DNA of 64,000 nucleotides from Luzula sylvatica (GCA_946800325.1 OX326959.1:29835115-29899114), one strand, 5' to 3'. Counted from the first letter of the stretch, positions 25,866 through 39,655 are shown. The notes: generated by a model from the letters alone, not told the origin. Program-made: numbers and translations.

Positions 25866-26859
25866 GGTCTACAGTCACGAAGTTTTTTGAGAAAATCATG
25901 AAAAATGAAGTATTTTGCTCATTTTAGAGAACTATTTTGGTCTTTTTTAGAAAAAATGATAATTGATATTTTTGAAGGTGTTAGACTTCAGTTTTTGATT
26001 TTCTGCAAAAAAATGGAAAAATAGAAATTTGTATGTGTTAGTCTTCAATCACGGAATTTTTTGAGAAAAACATGAATAATGAAGTATTTTGCTCATTTTA
26101 GAGAACTATTTTGGTCTTTTTTAGAAAAAATGATAATTGATATTTTTGAAGGTGTTAGACTTCAGTTTTTGATTTTATGCAAAAAATTGGAAAAATAGAA
26201 ATTTGTATGTGTCAGTCTTCAATCACGGAGTTTTTGAGAAAAACATGAATAATGAAGTATTTCGCTCATTTTAGAGAACTATTTTGGTATTTTTTAGAAA
26301 AAATGATAATTGATATTTTTGAAGGTGTTAGACTTCAGTTTTTGATTTTCTGCAAAAAATAGGAAAAATAGAAATTTGTATGTGTTAGTCTTCAATCCCG
26401 GAGTTTTTCGAGAAAAACATGAAAATTGAAGTATTTTGCTCATTTCAGAGAACTATTTTGGTATTTTTTAGAAAAAATGATAATTGATATTTTTGAAGGT
26501 GTTAGACTTCAGTTTTTGATTTTCTGCAAAAAAATTGGAAAAATAGAAATTTGTATGTGTTAGTCTTCAATCCCGTAGTTTTTCGAGAAAAACATGAAAA
26601 ATTAAGTATTTTGCTCATTTTAGAGAACTATTTTGGTCTTTTTTAGAAAAAATGATAATTGATATTTTTGAAGGTGTTAGACTTCAGTTTTTGATTTTTT
26701 GCAAAAAATTGGAAAAATAGAAATTTGTATATGTTAGTCTCCAATCACGAATTTTTTTGAGAAAAACATGAAAAATAAAGTATTTTTCTCATTTTAGAGA
26801 ACTATTTTGGTCTTTTTTAGAAAAAATCATAATTGATATTTTTGAAGGTGTTAGACTTC
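25866..26859 (+). repeat. Interspersed cassette, copy 2
   Basis: Same marker order and the same 990-bp spacing as copy 1, lying 4,355 bp (25 monomers) downstream. It follows monomers with ctgcaaaaatttgg, which also precede copies 3 and 4, so those three share a longer block starting near 25560. Confidence 0.82.
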
Positions 26860-28477
26860 CGTTTTTGATTTTTTCCAAAAAATTGGAAAAATTGAAATTT
26901 GTATGTGTTAGTCTTCAATCACAGAATTTTTTGAGAAAATCATGAAAAATGAAGTATTTTTCTCATTTTAGAGAACTATTTTGGTCTTTTTTAGAAAAAA
27001 TGATAATTGATATTTTTGAAGGTGTTAGACTTCAGTTTTTGATTTTTTGCAAAAAATAGGAAAAATAGAAATTTGTATGTGTTAGTCTTCAATCCCGGAG
27101 TTTTTTGCGAAAAACATGAACAATGAAGTTGTTTGCTCATTTTAGAGAACTATTTTGGTCTTTTTTAGAAAAAATCATAATTGATATTTTTGAAGGTGTT
27201 AGATTTCAGTTTTTTATTTTATGCAAAAAATAGAAAAAATAGCAATTTGTATGTGTTGGTCTTCAGTCACGAAGTTTTTTGAGAAAAACATGAAAAATGA
27301 AGTATTTTGCTCATTTTAGAGAACTATTTTGGTATTTTTTAGTAAAAATGATAATTCATATTTTTGAAGGTGTTAGACTTCTGTTTTTGATTTTCTGCAA
27401 AAAATAGGAAAAATAGAAATTAGTATGTGTTAGTCTTCAATCCCAGAGTTTTTTGAGAAAAACATGAAAAATGAAGTATTTTGCTCATTTTAGAGAACTA
27501 TTTTGGTCTTTTTTTGAAAAAATGATAATTGATATTTTTGAAGGTGTTAGACTTCTGTTTTTGATTTTCTGCAAAAAATAGGAAAAATAGAAATTTGTAT
27601 GTGCTAGTCTTCAATCCCGGAGTTTTTCGAGAACAACATGAAAATTGAAGTATTTTGCTCATTTCAGAGAACTATTTTGGTATTTTTTTAGAAAAAATGA
27701 TAATTGATATTTTTGAAGGTGTTAGACTTCAGTTTTTGATTTTCTGCAAAAAAATAGGAAAAATAGAAATTTGTATGTGTTAGTCTTCAATCCCGTAGTT
27801 TTTCGAGAAAAACATGAAAAATGAAGTATTTTGCTCATTTTAGAGAACTATTTTGATCTTTTTTAGAAAAAATGATAATTGATATTTTTGAAGGTGTTAG
27901 ACTTCAGTTTTTGATTTTTTGCAAAAAATTTGAAAAATAGAAATTTGTATATGTTAGTCTCCAATCACGAATTTTTTTGAGAAAAACATGAAAAAGAAAG
28001 TATTTTTCTCATTTTAGAGAACTATTTTGGTCTTTTTTAGAAAAAATCATAATTGATATTTTTGAAGGTGTTAGACTTCCGTTTTTGATTTTTTACAAAA
28101 AATTGGAAAAATTGAAATTTGTATGTGTTGGTCTTCAATCACGAAGTTTTTTGAGAAAAACATGAAAAATGAAGTATTTTTCTCATTTTAGAGAACTATT
28201 TTGGTATTTTTTAGAAAAAATGATAATTGATATTTTTGAAGGTGTTAGACTTCAGTTTTTGATTTTCTGCAAAAATTTGGAAAAATAGAAATTTGTATGT
28301 GTTAGTCTTCAATCACGGAATTTTTTGAGAAAATCATTAAAAATGAAGTATTTTGCTCATTTTAGAGAACTATTTTGGTCTTTTTTAGAAAAAATCATAA
28401 TTGATATTTTTGAAGGTGTTAGACTTCAGTTTTTTATTTTATGCAAAAAATAGGAAAAATAGCAATTTGTATGTGTT

Positions 28478-29471
28478 GGTCTACAGTCACGAAGTTTTTT
28501 GAGAAAATCATGAAAAATGAAGTATTTTGCTCATTTTAGAGAACTATTTTGGTCTTTTTTAGAAAAAATGATAATTGATATTTTTGAAGGTGTTAGACTT
28601 CAGTTTTTGATTTTCTGCAAAAAAATGGAAAAATAGAAATTTGTATGTGTTAGTCTTCAATCACGGAATTTTTTGAGAAAAACATGAATAATGAAGTATT
28701 TTGCTCATTTTAGAGAACTATTTTGGTCTTTTTTAGAAAAAATGATAATTGATATTTTTGAAAGTGTTAGACTTCAGTTTTTGATTTTATGCAAAAAATT
28801 GGAAAAATAGAAATTTGTATGTGTCAGTCTTCAATCACGGAGTTTTTGAGAAAAACATGAATAATGAAGTATTTCGCTCATTTTAGAGAACTATTTTGGT
28901 ATTTTTTAGAAAAAATGATAATTGATATTTTTGAAGGTGTTAGACTTCAGTTTTTGATTTTCTGCAAAAAATAGGAAAAATAGAAATTTGTATGTGTTAG
29001 TCTTCAATCCCGGAGTTTTTCGAGAAAAACATGAAAATTGAAGTATTTTGCTCATTTCAGAGAACTATTTTGGTATTTTTTAGAAAAAATGATAATTGAT
29101 ATTTTTGAAGGTGTTAGACTTCAGTTTTTGATTTTCTGCAAAAAAATTGGAAAAATAGAAATTTGTATGTGTTAGTCTTCAATCCCGTAGTTTTTCGAGA
29201 AAAACATGAAAAATGAAGTATTTTGCTCATTTTAGAGAACTATTTTGATCTTTTTTAGAAAAAATGATAATTGATATTTTTGAAGGTGTTAGACTTCAGT
29301 TTTTGATTTTTTGCAAAAAATTTGAAAAATAGAAATTTGTATATGTTAGTCTCCAATCACGAATTTTTTTGAGAAAAACATGAAAAAGAAAGTATTTTTC
29401 TCATTTTAGAGAACTATTTTGGTCTTTTTTAGAAAAAATCATAATTGATATTTTTGAAGGTGTTAGACTTC
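28478..29471 (+). repeat. Interspersed cassette, copy 3
   Basis: Same markers and 990-bp spacing, 2,612 bp (15 monomers) after copy 2. Private variants include ttgaaagtgttag near 28759, attttgatc near 29244, aaatttgaaaaatag near 29317 and ttttttacaaaaaa near 29483; the last three also occur at 27850-28100, outside the cassette, showing local exchange. Confidence 0.82.
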
Positions 29472-32304
29472 CGTTTTTGATTTTTTACAAAAAATTGGAA
29501 AAATTGAAATTTGTATGTGTTAGTCTTCAATCACGGAATTTTTTGAGAAAATCATGAAAAATGAAGTATTTTGCTCATTTTAGAGAACTATTTTGGTCTT
29601 TTTTAGAAAAAATGATAATTGATATTTTTGAAGGTGTTAGACTTCAGTTTTTGATTTTTTGCAAAAAATAGGAAAAATAGAAATTTGTATGTGTTAGTCT
29701 TCAATCCCGGAGTTTTTTGCGAAAAACATGAACAATGAAGTTTTTTTGCTCATTTTAGAGAACTATTTTGGTCTTTTTTAGAAAAAATCATAATTGATAT
29801 TTTTGAAGTTGTTAGATTTCAGTTTTTTATTTTATGCAAAAAATAGGAAAAATAGCAATTTGTATGTGTTGGTCTTCAGTCACGAAGTTTTTTGAGAAAA
29901 ACATGAAAAATGAAGTATTTTGCTCATTTTAGAGAACTATTTTGGTATTTTTTAGAAAAAATGATAATTCATATTTTTGAAGGTGTTAGACTTCTGTTTT
30001 TGATTTTCTGCAAAAAATAGGAAAAATAGAAATTAGTATGTGTTAGTCTTCAATCCCAGAGTTTTTTGAGAAAAACATGAAAAATGAAGTATTTTGCTCA
30101 TTTTAGAGAACTATTTTGGTCTTTTTTTGAAAAAATGATAATTGATATTTTTGAAGGTGTTAGACTTCTGTTTTTGATTTTCTGCAAAAAATAGGAAAAA
30201 TAGAAATTTGTATGTGTTAGTCTTCAATCACGGAATTTTTCAGAGAAAAACATGAACAATGAAGTTTTTTGCTCATTTTAGAGAACTATTTTGGTATTTT
30301 TTAGAAAAAATGATAATTGATATTTTTGAAGGTGTTAGACTTCAGTTTTTGATTTTCTGCAAAAAATAGGAAAAATAGAAATTTGTATGTGTTGGTCTTC
30401 AATCCCGGAGTTTTTTGAGAAAAACATGAAAAATGAAGTATTTTTCTCATTTTAGAGAACTATTTTGGTCTTTTTTAGAAAAAATGATAATTGATATTTT
30501 TGAAGGTGTTAGACTTCAGTTTTTTATTTTTTCCAAAAAATTGGAAAAATTGAAATTTGTATGTGTTAGTCTTCAATCATGGAATTTTTTGAGAAAATCA
30601 TGAAAAATGATGTATTTTGCTCATTTTAGAGAACTATTTTGGTCTTTTTTAGAAAAAATGATAATTGATATTTTTGAAGGTGTTAGACTTCAGTTCTTGA
30701 TTTTCTGCAAAAAATTGGAAAAATTAAATTTGTATGTGTTAGTCTTCAATCACGGAATTTTTTGAGAAAATCATTAAAAATGAATTATTTTGCTCATTTT
30801 AGAGAACTATTTTTGTCATTTTTAGAAAAAATCATAATTGATATTTTTGAAGGTGTTAGACTTCAGTTTTTTATTTTTTGCAAAAAATAGGAAAAATAGA
30901 AATTTGTATGTGTTGGTCTTCAATCACGAAGTTATTTGAGATAAACATGAAAAATTAAGTATTTTGCTCATTTTAGAGAATTATTTTGGACTCTTTTAGA
31001 AAAAATGATAATTGATATTTTTGAAGGTGTTAGACTTCAGTTTTTTATTTTTTGCAAAAAATTGGAAAAATAGAAATTTGTATGTGTTAGTCTTCAATCA
31101 CGGAATTTTTTGAGAAAAACATGAAAAATTATGTATTTTGCTCATTTTAGAGAACTATTTTGATCTTTTTTAGAAAAAATGATAATTGATATTTTTGAAG
31201 GTGTTAGACTTCAGTTTTTGATTTTCTGCAGAAAATAGGAAAAATAGAAATTTGTATGTGTTAGCCTTAAATCCCGGAGTTATTCGAGAAAAACATGAAA
31301 AATTTAATATTTTGCTCATTTTAGAGAACTATTTTGGTCTTTTTTAGAAAAAATGATAATTGATATTTTTTAAGGTGTTAGACTTCTGATTTTGATTTGT
31401 TGCAAAAAATTGGAAAAATAGAAATTTGTAAGTGTTAGTCTTCAATCACTGAATTTTTTGAGAAAAACATGAATGATGAAGTATTTTGCTTATTTTAGAG
31501 AACTATTTTAGTCTTTTTAAAAAAAAATGATAATTGATATTTTGAAGGTGTTAGACTTCAGTTTTTTATTTTAACAAAAAATAGGAAAAATAGAAATTTG
31601 TATGTGTTAGTCTTCAATCCCGGAGTTTTTTGAGAAAAACATGAAAAATTAAGTTTTTTGCTCATTTTAGAGAACTATTTTGGTCTATTTTAGAAAAAAT
31701 CATAATTGATATTTTTGAAGGTGTTAGACTTCAGTTTTTGATTTTCTGCAAAAAATAGGAAAAATAGAAATTTGTATGTGTTAGTCTTCAATCCCGAAGT
31801 TTTCCGAGAAAAACATGAAAAATGAAGTATTTTGCTCATTTTAGAGAACTATTTTGGTATTTTTTAGAAAAAATGATAATTGATATTTTTGAAGGTGTTA
31901 GACTTCAGTTTTTGATTTTCTGCAAAAAATAGGAAAAATAGAAATTTGTATGTGTTAGTCTTCAATCCCGGAGTTTTTTGAGAAAAACATGAAAAATGAA
32001 GTATTTTTCTCATTTTAGAGAACTATTTTGGTATTTTTTAGAAAAAATGATAATTGATATTTTTGAAGGTGTTAGACTTCAGTTTTTGATTTTCTGCAAA
32101 AATTTGGAAAAATAGAAATTTGTATGTGTTAGTCTTCAATCACGGAATTTTTTGAGAAAATCATTAAAAATGAAGTATTTTGCTCATTTTAGAGAACTAT
32201 TTTGGTCTTTTTTAGAAAAAATCATAATTGATATTTTTGAAGGTGTTAGACTTCAGTTTTTTATTTTATGCAAAAAATAGGAAAAATAGCAATTTGTATG
32301 TGTT

Positions 32305-33298
32305 GGTCTACAGTCACGAAGTTTTTTGAGAAAATCATGAAAAATGAAGTATTTTGCTCATTTTAGAGAACTATTTTGGTCTTTTTTAGAAAAAATGATA
32401 ATTGATATTTTTGAAGGTGTTAGACTTCAGTTTTTGATTTTCTGCAAAAAAATGGAAAAATAGAAATTTGTATGTGTTAGTCTTCAATCACGGAATTTTT
32501 TGAGAAAAACATGAATAATGAAGTATTTTGCTCATTTTAGAGAACTATTTTGGTCTTTTTTAGAAAAAATGATAATTGATATTTTTGAAGGTGTTAGACT
32601 TCAGTTTTTGATTTTATGCAAAAAATTGGAAAAATAGAAATTTGTATGTGTCAGTCTTCAATCACGGAGTTTTTGAGAAAAACATGAATAATGAAGTATT
32701 TCGCTCATTTTAGAGAACTATTTTGGTATTTTTTAGAAAAAATGATAATTGATATTTTTGAAGGTGTTAGACTTCAGTTTTTGATTTTCTGCAAAAAATA
32801 GGAAAAATAGAAATTTGTATGTGTTAGTCTTCAATCCCGGAGTTTTTCGAGAAAAACATGAAAATTGAAGTATTTTGCTCATTTCAGAGAACTATTTTGG
32901 TATTTTTTAGAAAAAATGATAATTGATATTTTTGAAGGTGTTAGACTTCAGTTTTTGATTTTCTGCAAAAAAATAGGAAAAATAGAAATTTGTATGTGTT
33001 AGTCTTCAATCCCGTAGTTTTTCGAGAAAAACATGAAAAATTAAGTATTTTGCTCATTTTAGAGAACTATTTTGGTCTTTTTTAGAAAAAATGATAATTG
33101 ATATTTTTGAAGGTGTTAGACTTCAGTTTTTGATTTTTTGCAAAAAATTGGAAAAATAGAAATTTGTATATGTTAGTCTCCAATCACGAATTTTTTTGAA
33201 AAAAACATGAAAAATAAAGTATTTTTCTCATTTTAGAGAACTATTTTGGTCTTTTTTAGAAAAAATCATAATTGATATTTTTGAAGGTGTTAGACTTC
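32305..33298 (+). repeat. Interspersed cassette, copy 4
   Basis: Same markers and 990-bp spacing, 3,827 bp (22 monomers) after copy 3. It ends about 400 bp before the assembly gap. A private variant is ttttttgaaaaaaacatg near 33195. Confidence 0.82.
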
Positions 33299-33712
33299 CG
33301 TTTTTGATTTTTTCCAAAAAATTGGAAAAATTGAAATTTGTATGTGTTAGTCTTCAATCACGGAATTTTTTGAGAAAATCATGAAAAATGAAGTATTTTT
33401 CTCATTTTAGAGAACTATTTTGGTCTTTTTTAGAAAAAATGATAATTGATATTTTTGAAGGTGTTAGACTTCAGTTTTTGATTTTTTGCAAAAAATAGGA
33501 AAAATAGAAATTTGTATGTGTTAGTCTTCAATCCCGGAGTTTTTTGCGAAAAACATGAACAATGAAGTTTTTTGCTCATTTTAGAGAACTATTTTGGTCT
33601 TTTTTAGAAAAAATCATAATTGATATTTTTGAAGGTGTTAGATTTCAGTTTTTTATTTTATGCAAAAAATAGAAAAAATAGCAATTTGTATGTGTTGGTC
33701 TTCAGTCACGAA

Positions 33713-33912
33713 NNNNNNNNNNNNNNNNNNNNNNNNNNNNNNNNNNNNNNNNNNNNNNNNNNNNNNNNNNNNNNNNNNNNNNNNNNNNNNNNNNNNNNNN
33801 NNNNNNNNNNNNNNNNNNNNNNNNNNNNNNNNNNNNNNNNNNNNNNNNNNNNNNNNNNNNNNNNNNNNNNNNNNNNNNNNNNNNNNNNNNNNNNNNNNNN
33901 NNNNNNNNNNNN
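33713..33912. other. Assembly gap, exactly 200 N
   Basis: A run of 200 unknown bases interrupts the satellite. A round 200 is a common placeholder inserted by scaffolding software, so it probably does not measure the missing sequence. The left flank ends in the variable segment of a monomer (cagtcacgaa) and the right flank resumes inside the next part of a monomer (aaaattaag). Keeping monomer phase would require about 20 bases plus a whole number of monomers (194, 368 and so on), which 200 does not satisfy. The gap also marks a change of HOR organisation, from interspersed cassettes on the left to a 33-monomer unit on the right. Confidence 0.97.
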
Positions 33913-36900
33913 AAAATTAAGTTTTTTGCTCATTTTAGAGAACTATTTTGGTCTATTTTAGAAAAAATCATAATTGATATTTTTGAAGGTGTTAGACTTC
34001 AGTTTTTGATTTTCTGCAAAAAATAGGAAAAATAGAAATTTGTATGTGTTAGTCTTCAATCACGAAGTTTTCCGAGAAAAACTTGAAAAATGAAGTATTT
34101 TGCTCATTTTAGAGAACTATTTTGGTATTTTTTAGAAAAAATGATAATTGATATTTTTGAAGGTGTTAGACTTCAGTTTTTGATTTTCTGCAAAAAATAT
34201 GAAAAATAGAATTTTGTATGTGTTAGTCTTCAATCCCGGAGTTTTTTGAGAAAAACATGAAAAATGAAGTATTTTGCTCATTTTAGAGAACTATTTTGGT
34301 CTTTTTTAGAAAAAATGATAATTGATATTTTTGAAGGTGTTAGACTTCAGTTTTTGATTTTCTGCAAAAAAATAGGAAAAATAGAAATTTGTATGTGTTA
34401 GTCTTCAATCCCGTAGGTTTTCGAGAAAAACATGAAAAATGAAGTATTTTGCTCATTTTAGAGAACTATTTTGGTCTTTTTTAGAAAAAATGATAATTGA
34501 TATTTTTGAAGGTGTTAGACTTCTGTTTTTTATTTTCTGCAAAAAATTGGAAAAATTGAAATTTGTATGTGTTAGTCTTCAATCACGGAATTTTTTGAAA
34601 AAATCATTAAAAATGTAGTATTTTGCTCATTTTAGAGAACTATTTTGGTATTTTTTAGAAAAAATCATAATTGATATTTTTGAAGGTGTTAGACTTCAGT
34701 TTTTTATTTTTTGCAAAAAATAGGAAAAATAGAAATTTGTATATGTTAGTCTCCAATCACGAATTTTTTTTGAGAAAAACATGAAAAATAAAGTATTTTT
34801 CTCATTTTAGAGAACTATTTTGGTCTTTTCTAGAAAAAATCATAATTGATATTTTTGAAGGTGTTAGACTTCCGTTTTTGATTTTTTCCAAAAAATTGGA
34901 AAAACTGAAATTTGTATGTGTTAGTCTTCAATCACGGAATTTTTTGAGAAAATCATGAAAAATGAAGTATTTTTCTCATTTTAGAGAACTATTTTGGTCT
35001 TTTTTAGAAAAAATGATAATTGATATTTTTGAAGGTGTTAGACTTCTGTTTTTGATTTTCTGCAAAAAATTGTAAAAATTGAAATTTGTATGTGTTAGTC
35101 TTCAATCACGGAATTTTTTGAAAAAATCATTAAAAATGTAATATTTTGCTCATTTTAGAGAACTATTTTGTTCTTTTTTAGAAAAAATCATAATTGATAT
35201 TTTTGAAGGTGTTAGACTTCAGTTTTTTATTTTTTGCAAAAAATAGGAAAAATAGAAATTTGTATGTGTTGGTCTTCAATCACGAAGTTTTTTGAGAAAA
35301 ACATGAAAAATGAAGTATTTTGCTCATTTTAGAGAATTATTTTGGACTCTTTTATAAAAAATGATAATTGATATTTTTGAAGGTGTTGGACTTCAGTTTT
35401 TGATTTTTTGCAAAAAATAGGAAAAATAGAAATTTGTATGTGTTAGTCTTCAATCCCGGAGTTTTTTGAGAAAAACATGAACAATGAAGTTTTTTGCTCA
35501 TTTTAGAGAACTATTTTGGTCTTTTTTAGAAAAAATCATAATTGATATTTTTGAAGGTGTTAGACTTCATTTTTTTATTTTATGCAAAAAATAGGAAAAA
35601 TAACAATTTGTATGTGTTGGTCTTCAGTCACGAAGTTTTTTGAGAAAAACATGAAAAATGAAATATTTTGCTCATTTTAGAGAACTATTTTGGTATTTTT
35701 TAGAAAAAATGATAATTCATATTTTTGAAGGTGTTAGACTTCAGTTTTTGATTTTCTGCAAAAAATAGGAAAAATAGAAATTTGTATGTGTTAGTCATCA
35801 ATCCCGGAGTTTTTTGAGAAAAACATGAATAATGAAGTATTTTGCTCATTTTAGAGAACTATTTTGGTCTTTTTTAGAAAAATTCATAATTTATATTTTT
35901 GAAGGTGTTAGACTTCAGTTTTTTTTTTGTTGCAAAAAATAGGAAAAATAGAAATTTGTATGTGTTGGTCTTCAATCACGAAGTTTTTTGAGAAAAACAT
36001 GAAAAATGAAGTATTTTTCTCATTTTAGAGAACTATTTTGGTATTTTTAAGAAAAAATGATAATTGATATTTTTGAAGGTGTTAGACTTCAGTTTTTGAT
36101 TTTCTGCAAAAAATATGAAAAATAGAATTTTGTATGTGTTAGTCTTCAATCCCGGAGTTTTTTGAGAAAAACATGAAAAATGAAGTATTTTGCTCATTTT
36201 AGAGAACTATTTTGGTCTTTTTTAGAAAAAATGATAATTGATATTTTTGAAGGTGTTAGACTTCAGTTTTTGATTTTCTGCAAAAAAATAGGAAAAATAG
36301 AAATTTGTATGTGTTAGTCTTCAATCCCGTAGGTTTTCTAGAAAAACATGAAAAATGTAGTATTTTGCTCATTTTAGAGAACTATTTTGGTCTTTTTTAG
36401 AAAAAATGATAATTGATATTTTTGAAGGTGTTAGACTTCTGTTTTTTATTTTCTGCAAAAAATTGGAAAAATTGAAATTTGTATGTGTTAGTCTTCAATC
36501 ACGGAATTTTTTGAAAAAATCATTAAAAATGTAGTATTTTGCTCATTTTAGAGAACTATTTTGGTCTTTTTTAGAAAAAATCATAATTGATATTTTTGAA
36601 GGTGTTAGACTTCAGTTTTTTATTTTTTGCAAAAAATAGGAAAAATAGAAATTTGTATATGTTAGTCTCCAATCACGAATTTTTTTGAGAAAAACATGAA
36701 AAATAAAGTATTTTTCTCATTTTAGAGAACTATTTTGGTCTTTTTTAGAAAAAATCATAATTGATATTTTTGAAGGTGTTAGACTTCCGTTTTTGATTTT
36801 TTCCAAAAAATTGGAAAAATTGAAATTTGTATGTGTTAGTCTTCAATCACGGAATTTTTTGAGAAAATCATGAAAAATGAAGTATTTTGCTCATTTTAGA

Positions 36901-39655
36901 GAACTATTTTGGTCTTTTTTAGAAAAAATGATAATTGATATTTTTGAAAGTGTTAGACTTCTGTTTTTGATTTTCTGCAGAAAATTGGAAAAATTGAAAT
37001 TTGTATGTGTTACTCTTCAATCGCGGAATTTTTTGAAAAAATCATTAGAAATGTAGTTTTTTGCTCATTTTAGAGAACTATTTTGGTCTTTTTTAGAAAA
37101 AATCATAATTGATATTTTTGAAGGTGTTAGACTTCAGTTTTTTATTTTTTGCAAAAAATAGGAAAAATAGAAATTTGTATGTGTTGGTCTTCAATCACGA
37201 AGTTTTTTGAGAAAAACATGAAAAATGAAGTATTTTGCTCATTTTAGAGAATTATTTCGGACTCTTTTATAAAAAATGATAATTGATATTTTTTAAGGTG
37301 TTGGACTTCAGTTTTTGATTTTTTGCAAAAAATAGGAAAAATAGAAATTTTTATGTGTTAGTCTTCAATCCCGGAGTTTTTTGAGAAAAACATGAACAAT
37401 GAAGTTTTTTGCTCATTTTAGAGAACTATTTTGGTCTTTTTTAGAAAAAATCATAATTGATATTTTTGAAGGTGTTAGACTTCATTTTTTTATTTTATGC
37501 AAAAAATAGGAAAAATAACAATTTGTATGTGTTGGTCTTCAGTCACGAAGTTTTTTGAGAAAAACATGAAAAATGAAGTATTTTGCTCATTTTAGAGAAC
37601 TATTTTGCTATTTTTTAGGAAAAATGATAATTCATATTTTTGAAGGTGTTAGACTTCAGTTTTTGATTTTCTGCAAAAAATAGGAAAAATAGAAATTTAT
37701 ATGTGTTAGTCATCAATCCCGGAGTTTTTTGAGAAAAACATGAATAACGAAGTATTTTGCTCATTTTAGAGAACTATTTTGGTCTTTTTTAGAAAAATTC
37801 ATAATTTATATTTTTGAAGGTGTTAGACTTCAGTTTTTTTTTTGTTGCAAAAAATAGGAAAAATAGAAATTTGTATGTGTTGGTCTTCAATCACGAAGTT
37901 TTTTGAGAAAAACATGAAAAATGAAGTATTTTTCTCATTTTAGAGAACTATTTTGGTATTTTTTAGAAAAAATGATAATTCATATTTTTGAAGGTGTTAG
38001 ACTTCTGTTTTTGATTTTCTGCAAAAAATAGGAAAAATAGAAATTAGTATGTGTTAGTCTTCAATCCCAGAGTTTTTTGAGAAAAACATGAAAAATGAAG
38101 TATTTTGCTCATTTTAGAGAACTATTTTGGTCTTTTTTTGAAAAAATGATAATTGATATTTTTGAAGGTGTTAGACTTCGGTTTTTGATTTTCTGCAAAA
38201 AATTGGAAAAATATAAATTTGTATGTGTTAGTCTTCAATCACGGAATTTTTCAGAGAAAAACATGAACAATGAAGTTTTTTGCTCATTTTAGAGAACTAT
38301 TTTGGTATTTTTTAGAAAAAATGATAATTGATATTTTTGAAGGTGTTAGACTTCAGTTTTTGATTTTCTGCAAAAAATAGGAAAAATAGAAATTTGTATG
38401 TGTTGGTCTTCAATCCCGGAGTTTTTTGAGAAAAACATGAAAAATGAAGTATTTTTCTCATTTTAGAGAACTATTTTGGTCTTTTTTAGAAAAAATGATA
38501 ATTGATATTTTTGAAGGTGTTAGACTTCAGTTTTTTATTTTTTCCAAAAAATTGGAAAAATTAAAATGTGTATGTGTTAGTCTTCAATCACGGAATTTTT
38601 TGAGAAAATCATGAAAAATGATGTATTTTGCTCATTTTAGAGAACTATTTTGGTCTTTTTTAGAAAAAATGATAATTGATATTTTTGAAGGTGTTAGACT
38701 TCAGTTTTTGATTTTCTGCAAAAAATTGGAAAAATTAAATTTGTATGTGTTAGTCTTCAATCACGGAATTTCTTGAGAAAATCATTAAAAATGAAGTATT
38801 TTGCTCATTTTAGAGAACTATTTTTGTCATTTTTAGAAAAAATCATAATTGATATTTTTGAAGGTGTTAGACTTCAGTTTTTTATTTTTTGCAAAAAATA
38901 GGAAAAATAGAAATTTGTATGTGTTGGTCTTCAATCACGAAGTCATTTGAGATAAACATGAAAAATGAAGTATTTTGCTCATTTTAGAGAATTATTTTGG
39001 ACTCTTTTAGAAAAAATGATAATTGATATTTTTGAAGGTGTTAGACTTCAGTTTTTTATTTTTTGCAAAAAATTGGAAAAATAGAAATTTGTATGTGTTA
39101 GTCTTGAATCACGGAATTTTTTGAGAAAAACTTGAAAAATTATGTATTTTCCTCATTTTAGAGAACTATTTTGGTCTTTTTTAGAAAAAATGATAATTGA
39201 TATTTTTGAAGGTGTTAGACTTCAGTTTTTGATTTTCTGCAGAAAATAGGAAAAATAGAAATTTGTATGTGTTAGTCTTCAATCCCGGAGTTATTCGAGA
39301 AAAACATGAAAAATTTAATATTTTGCTCATTTTAGAGAACTATTTTGGTCTTTTTTAGAAAAAATGATAATTGATATTTTTTAAGGTGTTAGACTTCTGA
39401 TTTTCATTTGTTGCAAAAATTGGAAAAATAGAAATTTGTAAGTGTTAGTCTTCAATCACGGAATTTTTTGAGAAAAACATGAATGATGAAGTATTTTGCT
39501 TATTTTAGAGAACTATTTTAGTCTTTTTAAAAAAAAATGATAATTGATATTTTGAAGGTGTCAGACTTCAGTTTTTTATTTTAAGCAAAAAATAGGAAAA
39601 ATAGAAATTTGTATGTGTTAGTCTTCAATCCCGGAGTTTTTTGAGAAAAACATGA
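33913..39655 (+). repeat. 33-monomer HOR, copy 1 (5,743 bp)
   Basis: Aligns monomer for monomer with 39656-45399. Shared rare markers include aaaattaagttttttg at the start, cttgaaaaatgaag, aaatatgaaaaatagaatttt, cccgtaggttttc, tcttttctagaaaa, attcataatttat and cacgaagtcatttgag. I noticed about ten single-base differences between the two copies (for example attgtaaaaattg near 35070 and ggaaaaatg near 37618), so identity is well above 99% by eye. 33 monomers is long for a HOR. Confidence 0.9.

Larger units (their letters stand above)
1..33712 (+). repeat. Satellite array, left part (about 174-bp monomer, head to tail)
   Basis: The whole segment is tandem copies of an AT-rich monomer of about 174 bp, all in the same orientation. 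Every copy carries the same landmarks in the same order: a variable CpG segment (cacgg, cccgg, cccgtag or cacgaag), then gagaaaaacatg, gctcattttagagaa, a T-tract and A-tract, ataattgatattttt, gaaggtgttagacttc, a second T/A tract, and aaatttgtatgtgtt. Landmark spacings are multiples of 174 (for example 12 monomers from 2381 to 4467). I found no insertion, inversion or unique DNA. Its role is unknown; a centromeric or pericentromeric satellite is an inference from array size and HOR structure, not from a recognised family. Confidence 0.97.
24691..33712 (+). repeat. HOR domain C, interspersed cassettes up to the gap
   Basis: About 52 monomers with no single period. Recognisable blocks are reused: three of the four copies of the ggtctacag cassette (from 25866, 28478 and 32305), segments like domain A tails (27100-27600 and 29700-30900), and a core like domain B from cacgaagttatttgag at 30925. 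Local oddities are gtgctagtcttc with gagaacaac near 27602-27636 and ttagccttaaatcccg near 31261. It looks like an older, shuffled mosaic. Confidence 0.8.

Noticed and set aside
33620..33961. Open frames of 75-113 codons at the gap
   Set aside because: Most of their length is the run of N, so they carry no information.
22913..38936. Apparent 46-monomer period (8,012 and 8,011 bp between cacgaagttatttgag-type markers at 22913, 30925 and 38936)
   Set aside because: The content between the markers differs and the second interval contains the 200-N gap, so the equal spacing is most likely coincidence.
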